From: Burkholderiaceae bacterium
Lineage (GTDB): Bacteria; Pseudomonadota; Gammaproteobacteria; Burkholderiales; Burkholderiaceae_D
Assembly (NCBI GenBank): GCA_030157545.1
Contig: JAOAUN010000025.1
Location: 146,880-210,879, forward strand
Length of the DNA stretch: 64,000 nucleotides
Direction: 5' to 3'
Every line of letters starts with the position of its first letter. Position 1 is the stretch's first letter. Shown in pieces: positions 1 to 8,395 of this stretch. Both the position numbers and the translations under genes were made by a program. The notes beneath the pieces were generated by a model, which was not told the DNA's origin, made no database searches, and saw nothing but the letters and a program-made list of their open reading frames with translations.

Positions 1-684
1 CTGCGGCCGGTCGATATGTACGGTTGTTCCCAGGCGGAGGGTCAGGCTTTGTTGTGGCTGTCGTATCAACGCAAAGTCAGCCAGCGCAACACCTTTGCTG
101 AAAGCGGCGCCAGTTTCTGCGAACAGCACCTGTCCGCTGCCATTGTCAGCGTGCTCAAACGATAAATCATAGTTTAAAAACAAACTCGGCCCCAATCCTT
201 CGCCCGTTTTGATGGCGCGCGGCTCTGGCTGATTTAGCGCATAGCGGGAATTAATTTTCGTCATGATGAAGCTGCTTGCCGGAAGCATGATATCGAGTGT
301 CTGGGCTGCTTCGTCAAAGACAATGTCGTCGGAACTGCAAGTACTGAAAATGGCAGTTAACGGCACAAAAAATTGACCATTAAAAGCTAGTATCGCCGCT
401 TCCGGAAATTTGATCCGTGCAGCGGTGAGTACCTCAGTTGGTAGCATCCATTCATCCTTCCGGTTGCGCAGCACCAGTCGCGTGCTTGGAGGCCGTTGTC
501 GATTAAACGTCAGCTTTACCAGTACCGGTCGCAGATCTGCATCGTCCAGTGACTCAATCAAAGACAGATTGGCAGATTGGTTGGCTAACTGAGCCGTTGC
601 ATGATCTGTCTGCAAGAAAGATAGCGCCATCAGAACAGCAAACCTTGCAGCATGCGAGCAGCTAAGAGCTCCTGAGGATGGCAT
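1..684 (-). CDS. Fimbrial outer membrane usher, N-terminal part (cut by window edge)
   Basis: The reading frame is open from the window edge and translates to about 228 residues. An N-terminal segment with the hydrophobic run RFAVLMALSFL looks like a signal peptide. The mature part is beta-rich (VLVKLTFNRQ, DIMLPASSFIM, GPSLFLNYDLSF) and reads like the N-terminal and early barrel region of chaperone-usher outer membrane ushers, which secrete and assemble pilus subunits. Ushers of this type are usually 750-850 residues, so most of the gene lies outside. The start at 684 overlaps the end of the small ORF at 662-898; ATG 628 is an alternative but would cut the signal peptide. The neighbouring spore-coat-U subunit supports the call. 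The family assignment rests on pattern and context, not on a search. Confidence 0.6.
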   Translation of the reverse strand, partial: MPSSGALSCSHAARFAVLMALSFLQTDHATAQLANQSANLSLIESLDDADLRPVLVKLTFNRQRPPSTRLVLRNRKDEWMLPTEVLTAARIKFPEAAILAFNGQFFVPLTAIFSTCSSDDIVFDEAAQTLDIMLPASSFIMTKINSRYALNQPEPRAIKTGEGLGPSLFLNYDLSFEHADNGSGQVLFAETGAAFSKGVALADFALIRQPQQSLTLRLGTTVHIDRPQ

Positions 685-898
685 AGAATTTAAGCAGACC
701 GGCTCTGTTCTGCGCCTTGATGAGTAAGCGACTCCCTGCTTTGTGCCCTCTCTCGATAACGAAGATCGACAGCTGTTTTGCATAGGCAGTTACATCTGAC
801 AGGCTAAGCCGAACAGACTTGAATTGAAAAGCACCTGCCTGACATGCGTCAAGCAGGCTGAACCTACAGCAAAGTACGAAAGTAAACAGTCGTGTCAT
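662..898 (-). pseudogene. Chaperone-like fragment of the pilus locus, probably internally deleted
   Basis: This 78-residue ORF lies exactly where a periplasmic pilus chaperone is expected, between the spore-coat-U subunit and the usher. It starts with a signal-peptide-like run (LFTFVLCCRFSLLDACQA). The next residues, GAFQFKSVRLSLSDV, resemble the first beta strands of PapD-type chaperones. Pilus chaperones are normally about 220-250 residues with two immunoglobulin-like domains, and only the first strands fit here. There is no room for the rest, because the next gene starts at about 684. I infer a remnant with a large internal deletion. It could instead be a small unrelated secreted protein. 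Confidence 0.4.
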
Positions 899-910
899 TC
901 GCTTGTCAGA

Positions 911-1438
911 TTAAAAGTCAACTTGCGCAGTGACTTTATCCTGATAAAAATCGGTAGATACATCCTGACCTGGTGGAATCAGGCCGCAAATGTTGTAAGT
1001 ACGCGGCGAGATTCCAGGGGAAGCTGTCGCAATAAATCTTTCACTGCCACTGTTACCCCAGATTACAGATTCATTAAATGTGCAAGAGGTGCCAGCTGTG
1101 TTGTTGGAGGGTTGATAGAGTTGATATTCCAGTACTTCTGTCGTGTTACCTTTCATTGCGCGCATATTGCCATTTGCATTTTGTCCATAATCGAGTGTGA
1201 CAATAGGACTAGAGCCCTTTACACAGGAAAGCGTAACGCTACCTGTGGCCGTGCCTGAACTCGCACTGGCTGGATCATAACTGCCAAAATTTACGGCGTT
1301 GGCGCTGATCTGGCAGCTGGAAGAAACATAGGCAATGACATTCAGGACTGTAGAAGAAGAGCCTGCGGCACTGGCTTTACCACACAAGGCAAGCAAAGAG
1401 CAGGATGCTAAAACGATAGCCAGTTGATTCTTGTTCAT
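911..1438 (-). CDS. Spore coat protein U (SCPU) domain pilus subunit
   Basis: The 175-residue protein has a clear Sec signal peptide (residues 1 to about 24, ending KASA). A compact beta-rich domain follows, with cysteine pairs (SSSCQISA, TLSCVKG, GTSCTFN, YNICGLI) typical of the spore-coat-U family, the subunits of Csu-type chaperone-usher pili in proteobacteria. The motifs VNFGSYDP and the C-terminal YQDKVTAQVDF are characteristic: family members usually end in a D-x-(L/V)-x-V-x-(L/I/F) type strand. The two genes downstream on the same strand look like chaperone and usher. It is probably an exported subunit, but see the short chaperone-like ORF next to it. Confidence 0.8.
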   Translation of the reverse strand: MNKNQLAIVLASCSLLALCGKASAAGSSSTVLNVIAYVSSSCQISANAVNFGSYDPASASSGTATGSVTLSCVKGSSPIVTLDYGQNANGNMRAMKGNTTEVLEYQLYQPSNNTAGTSCTFNESVIWGNSGSERFIATASPGISPRTYNICGLIPPGQDVSTDFYQDKVTAQVDF

Positions 1439-1635
1439 GTTGAATATCCTTATCTTTTTCGTTGAAAGGATTCAAATTGTAGGGATCGGTGCCATGAACT
1501 TTTATGTTCTAAATTAAAGGTCTCGTGAATAAAAAATTGATGTGAAAAATTTGTTTTTCCAGTTGAGACGTGTGTGCCAGATCATGGTCAAATTCGCAAA
1601 GAACCGATTTTTGTTGATGCGTATTGATGATTTTT

Positions 1636-2466
1636 ATGATGGGCACATTGAACGAACAGGCATTTCAGGAAAACCCCGTTTCTGTGCAGCAGATTGTGGA
1701 GCTAAAAAACTGGACGCCTTCCCTGCTCAGTTTCAGGTGTACACGTGCGCCTGATTTCAGATTTTCAGCGGGTCAATATGCGCGCATCGGACTTCCTACG
1801 AAGACTGGAATGGTCTGGCGCGCGTACTCGATGGTGTCTGCGCCGCTAGAAGATGATCTCGAATTTTTTGGCGTGCTGATTCCCGGCGGTTTTTTCTCGG
1901 AAAAACTCAAGCACCTGCGCATCGGTGACCCAATCTGGATGGAACGCGAAAATTACGGCTTCATGACGCCGGATCGCTTTATCGACGGAGAAGATTTATG
2001 GATGCTCGCCACGGGTACCGGTCTTGGCCCCTTCATTTCTATTTTGCGTGATGACGCGGTCTGGCAGCAGTTCAAGCGGCTGATACTGGTGCATGGAGTC
2101 AGGCACGATGAAGAACTGGCCTACCAAAGCGAACTGATCGGCATGCAGGCCGCAGTGCTGACGAACAGTACGTTGGCACAACTGCATTTGGTCCATTGCG
2201 TGACACGCGGAGAACAAGAAGCGGAAAATTCGACTGTTACACAACTCTTGATGGCACCGCGTCTGACAAATCGGATTACCACTGCACTGATGTCGGGCCA
2301 GCTGGAGCAGGCTGCGCAGACGCTGCTTGAAGTGAAGACTTCACGTGTGATGATGTGCGGGAATCCGCAGATGGTTGAGGAGACCCGGAAGCTCTTGCAT
2401 CAGCGTGGTATGAAGCCATGCCGGCGATTGAATGCGGGCGAGTTTTTGAGCGAGAATTATTGGTAA
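1636..2466 (+). CDS. fpr: Ferredoxin-NADP reductase
   Basis: A flavoprotein of about 276 residues that moves electrons between NADPH and ferredoxin or flavodoxin in the cytoplasm. The FAD-binding barrel shows the motif RAYSMVSAP (the RxYS FAD signature) near residue 65. The NADP-binding half shows GTGLGPFIS near residue 130 and MMCGNPQMV near residue 240. The C-terminal tail GEFLSENYW fits the proteobacterial Fpr subfamily. Length is slightly above the usual 255-260, so the true start may be any of ATG 1627, 1636 or 1639; none has a good Shine-Dalgarno sequence. It stands alone on the plus strand between minus-strand genes. Confidence 0.9.
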   Translation: MMGTLNEQAFQENPVSVQQIVELKNWTPSLLSFRCTRAPDFRFSAGQYARIGLPTKTGMVWRAYSMVSAPLEDDLEFFGVLIPGGFFSEKLKHLRIGDPIWMERENYGFMTPDRFIDGEDLWMLATGTGLGPFISILRDDAVWQQFKRLILVHGVRHDEELAYQSELIGMQAAVLTNSTLAQLHLVHCVTRGEQEAENSTVTQLLMAPRLTNRITTALMSGQLEQAAQTLLEVKTSRVMMCGNPQMVEETRKLLHQRGMKPCRRLNAGEFLSENYW

Positions 2467-2476
2467 GTTTAAAATC

Positions 2477-2561
2477 CACTGGATTCCAGCGAACGCTGGA
2501 ACGACGGTATTTACATACTGCTTAAATGTTCTGTCATCCCGGCGAAAGCCGGGATCCAGTG
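2477..2561. repeat. Inverted pair of palindromic intergenic repeat units
   Basis: Two about 30-base units face each other in the gap between fpr and the fadJ-like gene. Unit one (2477-2506) contains the palindrome TCCAGCGAACGCTGGA. Unit two (2532-2561) contains CCCGGCGAAAGCCGGG. Read on opposite strands, both begin CACTGGAT, then a hairpin, then an (A/T)GAC tail. The arrangement resembles BIME/REP elements or a tiny MITE. Related palindromes occur at 35798-35823 and 52539-52562. It may also terminate both convergent flanking genes. Confidence 0.7.
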
Positions 2562-2578
2562 TCTTCGGTGACGCACAA

Positions 2579-4657
2579 TTAATTAAACGTCTTGCCCTCA
2601 CCCGCCAACTTTGTCAGCAGCGGTGCAGGTTTCCACGCTTCGCCGTGTCGGCCTTTTGCGTAGCGCTGCATTGCCATGACAACGTTCGGCAAGCCGACAG
2701 TGTCGGCGTAGAACATCGGTCCGCCGCGATACAGTGGGAATCCGTAACCAGTCAGGTAGACCATGTCGATATCGGAAGCGCGCATGGCGATGCCCTCTTC
2801 CAGAATATGCGCACCTTCATTGACCAATGCATAAATCAGTCGCTCGACGATTTCGGTGTCACTGATTTTGCGTCGCTCAATACCAAGTTCAGCCGAATGC
2901 GCAACAATCATGTCATTGACCTCTTTCGAGGCGTACGGCTTGCGGTCGCCTGACTTGTAGTCATACCAGCCAGCGCCGGTTTTCTGGCCATAACGGCCCA
3001 TCTCACAGAGCAGATCGGCAGTTTTTGAATACGTGACTTCCGGCTTTTCGACATAGCGCCGCTTGCGGATATACCAGCCGATATCATTGCCGGCCAGGTC
3101 ACCCATGCGGAAGGGTCCCATTGCAAAACCCATCTTTTCGATGGCCTTGTCGACCTGTTCCGGCAAGCAGCCTTCTTCGAGCAGAAACCCAGCCTGACGG
3201 CTGTACTGCTCGATCATGCGATTGCCGATGAAGCCATCGCAGACGCCGGAAACCACGCCGGTCTTTTTGATTTTCTTCGCCAGTGCCATCGTCGTTGCCA
3301 GCACGTCCTTGCCGGTTTTTGCACCGCGCACGATTTCCAGCAGCTTCATCACATTCGCCGGGCTAAAGAAGTGCGTCCCGATCACGTCTTGCGGACGCTT
3401 GGTGAATGCGGCGATCTTGTCGACATCGAGTGTCGAGGTGTTCGATGCCAGAATCGCGCCCTGCTTCATCACGCTATCGAGTTTGGTAAAGACGGTTTCC
3501 TTGACGCCCATGTCTTCAAACACCGCTTCGACAACGATATCGGCCTGGCCGATTTCTTCATAGGACAAGGTGCCGCTGATGAGCGCCATGCGCTGATCCA
3601 GTTTTTCCTGCGTCAGCTTGCCCTTCTTCATCGAGTTCTCGTAATTCTTGCGGATTGTGGCAATGCCCTTGTCGAGCGCTTCCTGCTTCATTTCGAGCAT
3701 CTTGACGGGGATGCCGGCGTTGACGAAATTCATTGTTATGCCGCCGCCCATAGTGCCTGCGCCGATCACGGCCGCGGACTTGATGTCGCGCAACGGCGTG
3801 TCAGCAGGCACGTCAGGAATTTTGCCGGCAGCGCGTTCGCCGAGGAAGGCATGCCGCAGGGCTTTTGACTCTGTAGTCTGCACCAGTGCCATGAATTGCT
3901 CGCGCTCGAACGCCATACCGTCATCGAATTTCTTCGAGACCGAAGCTGCAACGGCTTCAACGCATTGAAGGGGTGCCGGATAATTTTTGGCCATCACGCG
4001 AACTGTGTTGCGCGCGAATTGCAAATAGCCTTCTGCATTTGCATGACGTACTTTCAGTTCGCGTACTTTCGGTAGTGGCCGCACGGCAGCAACCTTGGCT
4101 GCAAATTCCAGTGCGCCTTTCAGCAAATCACCTTCAATCATTTGATCGAACAGTTTGGTGCCGGCCAGCTTTTCAGACATCACTGGTGTGCCGGACACGA
4201 TCATGTTGAGCGCCATTTCCAGACCCAGTACACGCGGCAATCGCTGGGTGCCACCGGCGCCCGGCAAAATACCCAGTTTGACTTCAGGCAGCGCAATCTG
4301 CGCACCCGGCAGCGCGACCCGATAGTGACAGCCCAGTGCCAGCTCCAGACCGCCGCCCATTGCAACAGCATGAATGGCGGCGATGACAGGTTTGTCGGCA
4401 GCTTCGATCACGTTGATGACCGTCATCAGCGAGGGCTCCTGCATGGCTTTTGGCGTATTGAACTCGCGTATGTCCGCGCCGCCTGAAAATGCCTTGCCGC
4501 CACCGGTCACGACAATTGCCGTAACCGATGCATCTGCCAGCGCACGATTGACGCCTTCGACAATGCCGCTGCGGGTTGCATGGCCGAGGCCATTAACCGG
4601 CGGATTATTGAGTGTGATGACGGCAATAGCACCGTGCTGTTGGTAGGCGGCGGTCAT
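2579..4657 (-). CDS. Bifunctional enoyl-CoA hydratase / 3-hydroxyacyl-CoA dehydrogenase (FadJ/FadB type)
   Basis: A 692-residue fused beta-oxidation enzyme that hydrates trans-2-enoyl-CoA and oxidises the L-3-hydroxyacyl-CoA with NAD. Residues 1-190 form a crotonase domain: FSGGADIREF, MGGGLELALGC and LPEVKLGILPGAGGTQR hold both glutamates expected in the hydratase. From about residue 293 comes an NAD fold with GAGTMGGG. The 3HCDH substrate domain follows (HFFSPANVMKLLE, CDGFIGNRM) with a second C-terminal repeat. The start at 4657 has a GGAG Shine-Dalgarno 9 bases upstream. No thiolase partner lies next to it. The nearby acyl-CoA ligase and binding-protein genes suggest a role in acid catabolism. 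Confidence 0.92.
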   Translation of the reverse strand: MTAAYQQHGAIAVITLNNPPVNGLGHATRSGIVEGVNRALADASVTAIVVTGGGKAFSGGADIREFNTPKAMQEPSLMTVINVIEAADKPVIAAIHAVAMGGGLELALGCHYRVALPGAQIALPEVKLGILPGAGGTQRLPRVLGLEMALNMIVSGTPVMSEKLAGTKLFDQMIEGDLLKGALEFAAKVAAVRPLPKVRELKVRHANAEGYLQFARNTVRVMAKNYPAPLQCVEAVAASVSKKFDDGMAFEREQFMALVQTTESKALRHAFLGERAAGKIPDVPADTPLRDIKSAAVIGAGTMGGGITMNFVNAGIPVKMLEMKQEALDKGIATIRKNYENSMKKGKLTQEKLDQRMALISGTLSYEEIGQADIVVEAVFEDMGVKETVFTKLDSVMKQGAILASNTSTLDVDKIAAFTKRPQDVIGTHFFSPANVMKLLEIVRGAKTGKDVLATTMALAKKIKKTGVVSGVCDGFIGNRMIEQYSRQAGFLLEEGCLPEQVDKAIEKMGFAMGPFRMGDLAGNDIGWYIRKRRYVEKPEVTYSKTADLLCEMGRYGQKTGAGWYDYKSGDRKPYASKEVNDMIVAHSAELGIERRKISDTEIVERLIYALVNEGAHILEEGIAMRASDIDMVYLTGYGFPLYRGGPMFYADTVGLPNVVMAMQRYAKGRHGEAWKPAPLLTKLAGEGKTFN

Positions 4658-4791
4658 GAGTTGAATCTCCGGTAGTTTTTTTGTAATAAACGGCTGAATT
4701 TTGCAGCTGCCTACTATACCTCAGAAACACCGTAGAAAAGCACGATCGTATTATTCATTCCGCATAAATATCTAACTTCAATACAGGCGCT

Positions 4792-6006
4792 TCATTTCTG
4801 CTTAATCCGCAATAGCGCACTACGCTGCTGGTCTTCGCTATACGCATAATCGACCCGTCCACCGCTGACCCGAGCCATCAGCATCATGTTTGCAGTGATG
4901 GCATCATGATCCAGCCTGTTAAATGGCTTTTCGTAGCTGGTGATGACGCCTTGGTAGCGAGGCTGCAAATTTTCCAATGCATTGCGCAGTGCATTGCCGT
5001 CGAATGATCCCGCCTGTCGTAATGCCAGTGCCAGCAAGTGCATACCGTCATAGCCTTGCGCTGCGCTCATGGGAGACGGGATCAGGTCGGTATTGAAGTT
5101 GCGTCTGTAGGCCAGCAAAAAGCTGTTCTTTGCAGTGGATCCGGCATCTTGTATGAAAGTTTGCGGCATCAACACGCCTTCGCTGGCACTGCCGGCGCCT
5201 TCGATAAAATTGCGCATCGAAAAGGTCCAGCTGCCCACTAATGGCACTTTCCATTGCATACCCTGCATCGTGCGCGCGATGCTTGCCAGTTCAGGGCCGA
5301 TTCCCCAGGCGATAATGGCTTGTGCACCTCTCTTGCGGGCTTGCTGCAGTGGGCTGCGCATGTCGGTATCACCGATTTTGAAACGAGACTGGAACAACAA
5401 ATTCAGTCCTGCCAGTTTTGCCTGCTGCGAAAACGCAGACAGTCCCGCTTCGCCATACGGCGTACTATCGGCAAGAATCGCGACCTGCGTCAGCGATTTG
5501 CGCCGCAGGTCTGTTGCCAGCATCTTCGCTTCAAGCTCTATGGTTGGCGAAACCCGGAAGATGAAATTCTCCGGACTTGCTGGAGGCGCAAACTTGCGCG
5601 TTAACGCCGTGCCCGTCGAAACAGCAATCATCAGCGGAATGCGTGCCTGTTGATAGCTGTCTATGGATGCCAGTCCGACCCCGGTATTGACGATGCCGAT
5701 GCTGGCGACGACTTTTTGCTTGATGAGTTCTTGCGCGATTTGTGCACCAAGTTCATTGTTTGCCTGATCATCGCGCTCTACCAGTGTAATCATTTGGCCG
5801 TGTATGCCTCCAATGCCATTGATTTCCGCCACAGCCAAACGCACACCGTTGCGCATGCTTTCACCCATAGGTGAAGAGCCTCCGGTAAACGGACCTGTTA
5901 AACCAATTTTAATAGGCTGAGCAATGACTGCTTGTGCCAAGAGCATCAACAATAAAGTCAGCCCGTGCAAACAGGCGGCGCGGCAAGCTAAAAAGAATGA
6001 CGGCAT
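4792..6006 (-). CDS. ABC transporter periplasmic binding protein, branched-chain amino acid (LivK-like) family
   Basis: This 404-residue protein has a signal peptide (hydrophobic run LTLLLMLLAQAVIA) cleaved near QAVIAQP. The mature part is a type I periplasmic binding protein: KIGLTGPFTGGSSPMGESM at the start of the first lobe, then INGIGGIHG and VERDDQANNELG, all typical of the Leu/Ile/Val-binding (Peripla_BP_6) family. Such proteins deliver amino acids, amides, aromatic acids or other carboxylates to LivHMGF permeases. It is separated by 214 bases from a second binding protein of the same family that lies nearer to livFGMH, so one of the two may be specialised or orphan. The substrate cannot be read from sequence. 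Confidence 0.85.
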   Translation of the reverse strand: MPSFFLACRAACLHGLTLLLMLLAQAVIAQPIKIGLTGPFTGGSSPMGESMRNGVRLAVAEINGIGGIHGQMITLVERDDQANNELGAQIAQELIKQKVVASIGIVNTGVGLASIDSYQQARIPLMIAVSTGTALTRKFAPPASPENFIFRVSPTIELEAKMLATDLRRKSLTQVAILADSTPYGEAGLSAFSQQAKLAGLNLLFQSRFKIGDTDMRSPLQQARKRGAQAIIAWGIGPELASIARTMQGMQWKVPLVGSWTFSMRNFIEGAGSASEGVLMPQTFIQDAGSTAKNSFLLAYRRNFNTDLIPSPMSAAQGYDGMHLLALALRQAGSFDGNALRNALENLQPRYQGVITSYEKPFNRLDHDAITANMMLMARVSGGRVDYAYSEDQQRSALLRIKQK

Positions 6007-6145
6007 ACAGTTCTCTCGATCCGTGATTGATCGAGTGATTCTAGGCAGCTGATCGCGCTTGTCCAGACGTATGATTAACTTGTGGTTTGCAACCTACTTT
6101 GTCCTGCTAGCTAACATGCACTTTACAAGGAAGTGCGCAGCAGAC

Positions 6146-6183
6146 AAAAAAACAGCAGCATGCTATGGCAGGCTGCTGTTTGA
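6146..6183 (-). terminator. Rho-independent terminator after the 6221-7462 binding-protein gene
   Basis: AAACAGCAGC pairs perfectly with GCTGCTGTTT across a loop of about 12 bases. On the minus strand the hairpin is followed by a run of seven T. It lies about 40 bases past the stop of the binding-protein gene. Confidence 0.8.
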
Positions 6184-6220
6184 TTAATGGCTACTGAGGA
6201 CTACTGAGCCAAAGACTACA

Positions 6221-7462
6221 TTACGAGGGACGCTTCATCACGCAAGAGGTAGGTTGCGAAGCGACAAAGCTGTCCACCTTCTGGTCGGTGCGCCAGCCGT
6301 AGCCGGTATTTTCCTGATCGAATTGGACATCCTTTTTGTTTGTTTTGACCCAGGTCGTAACGTACATCGGTTGTTGCAATTGATGGTCAGTCTTGCGCAT
6401 CTCTACATCGCCATTCAGCGTCTTGAATTTCTGACCTTCCATCGCAAACGCCACCTTGACGGCGTCAGTTGATTTGGCTTGCACGACGCCCTTGGCCAGC
6501 AACTGAATACTGGAATAAGTCGTCACCGCATAGTAGTCGTCGTTGTACTTCTTTTTGAACGCATCAATCAAATCCTTGCCGGCGTAGGTTTCGTTATTCA
6601 CGTTCCAGGTACCGACATAGCGAACGTGCTCAGCACCTGCTGCGCCCATCACGGTTGGCACGCCCGTGGTGTAGGCGTAGTAGGTGTAGAACTTGGCTTT
6701 CAAGTCTGACTCGCGAGCAGCCTTGATCAACAGTGCCAGATCGGAACCCCAATTGCCGGTGATGACGGTATCTGCACCACTGGCATTGATCTTCGCGACA
6801 TACGGTGAAAAATCTTTGACACTGCCAATAGGATGCAGGTCATCGCCGACGATCTCGATATCAGGACGCTTACGCTTCAAATATTCTTTTGCAGCCCGTG
6901 TGACCTGCTGGCCATGCGCATAATTTTGACCAATGATGTAGACCTTCTTGATGTTCTTGTCCTTGGCGATATAAGTCGTCATCGCCTCCATCTTCATGTC
7001 CGAGTTTGCATCGGTACGGAAATGCCAGAAGCTGCATTTACTGTTCGTCAGGTCCGGATCGACAGCGGCATAATTCAGGAACACGACTTCCTTGCCGGGG
7101 TTGCGTTCGTTGTGCTTGTTGATGGCATCGATCAGGGCACCGGCCGCGCCCGAACCATTGCCCTGCGTGATGTAACGATAACCCTGGTCAATGACTGTCT
7201 TGAGTTGTGTCAGTGATTCTTGCGGGCTGGCTTTGTTGTCAAAGCCGTTGACTTCAAAGGTATGACCCGGCGCCCATTTTTCGCGATTCGCGATCTCGGC
7301 AACCATCTGGTAGCTGCGCAGCAGATTTTGTCCAACCGGTGCGAAAGGACCGGACAGCGGGTCGATGAAAGCGACCTTGATAGTGTCAGCCATCGCCAGT
7401 GGCGAGCTAAGTGCGCTCAACATGCCGACAGTTGTGAGAATGCTGCGAAGTCGCTTTGTCAT
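6221..7462 (-). CDS. ABC transporter periplasmic binding protein, branched-chain amino acid / carboxylate family
   Basis: The 413-residue protein has a signal peptide ending near PLAMADTIK and a mature type I periplasmic binding fold opening with VAFIDPLSGPFAPVGQN. The central motifs YITQGNGSGAAGALIDA and the C-terminal DVQFDQENTGYGWR are those of Peripla_BP_6 proteins that accompany livHMGF sets in betaproteobacteria, often for aromatic or short organic acids. SD AAGGAAGAG lies 5 bases before ATG 7462. It is the last gene of the livHMGF-binding-protein run and ends at a strong terminator. A 231-base gap with a hairpin-rich element separates it from livF. Substrate unknown. Confidence 0.88.
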   Translation of the reverse strand: MTKRLRSILTTVGMLSALSSPLAMADTIKVAFIDPLSGPFAPVGQNLLRSYQMVAEIANREKWAPGHTFEVNGFDNKASPQESLTQLKTVIDQGYRYITQGNGSGAAGALIDAINKHNERNPGKEVVFLNYAAVDPDLTNSKCSFWHFRTDANSDMKMEAMTTYIAKDKNIKKVYIIGQNYAHGQQVTRAAKEYLKRKRPDIEIVGDDLHPIGSVKDFSPYVAKINASGADTVITGNWGSDLALLIKAARESDLKAKFYTYYAYTTGVPTVMGAAGAEHVRYVGTWNVNNETYAGKDLIDAFKKKYNDDYYAVTTYSSIQLLAKGVVQAKSTDAVKVAFAMEGQKFKTLNGDVEMRKTDHQLQQPMYVTTWVKTNKKDVQFDQENTGYGWRTDQKVDSFVASQPTSCVMKRPS

Positions 7463-7693
7463 GGTCTCTTCCTTGATGTAGTTGAACAGGCTGTCTTTAT
7501 TGCAGCTTTTTTAATTTTAAATAATTGAAAAATTGAATAATATTAGCACTGGGGTTGTGATTTGTTCACCTAAGGAAGCGCTGATTTAATAAACCCCAAA
7601 GCGTTTGTGGCGTAGGAAAGGGGTCCAAGCCCTTGATTTTCTTAGCCCCGCGTCGCACAGCTTCGCTGGCTCGCCACAAAAAATTCACAAACT
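7463..7693. other. Hairpin-rich intergenic stretch between livF and the binding-protein gene
   Basis: No gene is visible. A perfect 9-base inverted repeat, TTTGTGGCG at 7604-7612 and CGCCACAAA at 7672-7680, encloses a GC-rich core with further short complementary runs (GGGG near 7620, CCCC near 7656). Further towards the binding-protein gene is AAATCAGCGCTTCC on the minus strand. It could be an RNA structure that sets the ratio of binding protein to permease, or a dispersed repeat. Confidence 0.45.
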
Positions 7694-8395
7694 TCAAACC
7701 TCCAGCCATTCTTTACGCACAGCCGCATCCGCACGCAGTTCAGCCGGCGTTCCTTCAAACACGATGCTGCCCCGCCCCATCACATAAACCCGCTGCGAAA
7801 TATCAAGTGCGATCGCGAGTTTTTGCTCAACCAGCAAAACAGAAATGCCACGTTCTTTCAGTGACTGCAAATACTGCGCAACCAGATCAACGATTTTCGG
7901 TGCCAGTCCTTCGGTCGGCTCGTCAATCATGATCAGGTCGGGGTCACCCATGAGCGTGCGGCACAGCGTGAGCATCTGCTGCTCGCCGCCAGACAAAACG
8001 CCGGCCGGCACATGCTGCCGTTCCTGCAGGCGCGGGAACATTTGATACATGTCCGCCAGTGACCAGCGCGACGTGTGGCCTTTTTTCTCACCCAGCTGCA
8101 GGTTTTGTTCAACAGTCAGCGTGGGAAAGATATCGCGGTTCTCCGGCACATAGCCAAGCCCCTTGTGTGCGATTTTGAAAGCCTGCATGCCAAGTATCTG
8201 CTGGCCCTTGAAAAGGATAGAACCAGTCGCATCGACCTGCCCCATGGCGGCTTTGACCATGGTCGAACGCCCAACGCCATTGCGACCCAGCAGGCTGACA
8301 ATTTCACCGGCACCGACTTCGAGATTGACGCCATGCAGTACATGGCTTTTGCCGTAGTAAGCATGCAGGTCACGAATTTCCAGCAGTGCGCTCAT
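7694..8395 (-). CDS. livF: Branched-chain amino acid-type ABC transporter ATPase, LivF
   Basis: A 233-residue ABC ATPase that powers the LivHM permease from the cytoplasmic face. The Walker A is GRNGVGRSTMV near residue 38, with R in place of the usual K (GxxGxGKS/T); the ABC signature is LSGGEQQMLT near 136; the Walker B is DLIMIDEPTEGLAP. The K-to-R change should be checked, because this lysine contacts ATP phosphates. Length is normal for LivF. Its ATG overlaps the livG stop by four bases (ATGA), showing translational coupling in livH-livM-livG-livF. Confidence 0.92.
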   Translation of the reverse strand: MSALLEIRDLHAYYGKSHVLHGVNLEVGAGEIVSLLGRNGVGRSTMVKAAMGQVDATGSILFKGQQILGMQAFKIAHKGLGYVPENRDIFPTLTVEQNLQLGEKKGHTSRWSLADMYQMFPRLQERQHVPAGVLSGGEQQMLTLCRTLMGDPDLIMIDEPTEGLAPKIVDLVAQYLQSLKERGISVLLVEQKLAIALDISQRVYVMGRGSIVFEGTPAELRADAAVRKEWLEV

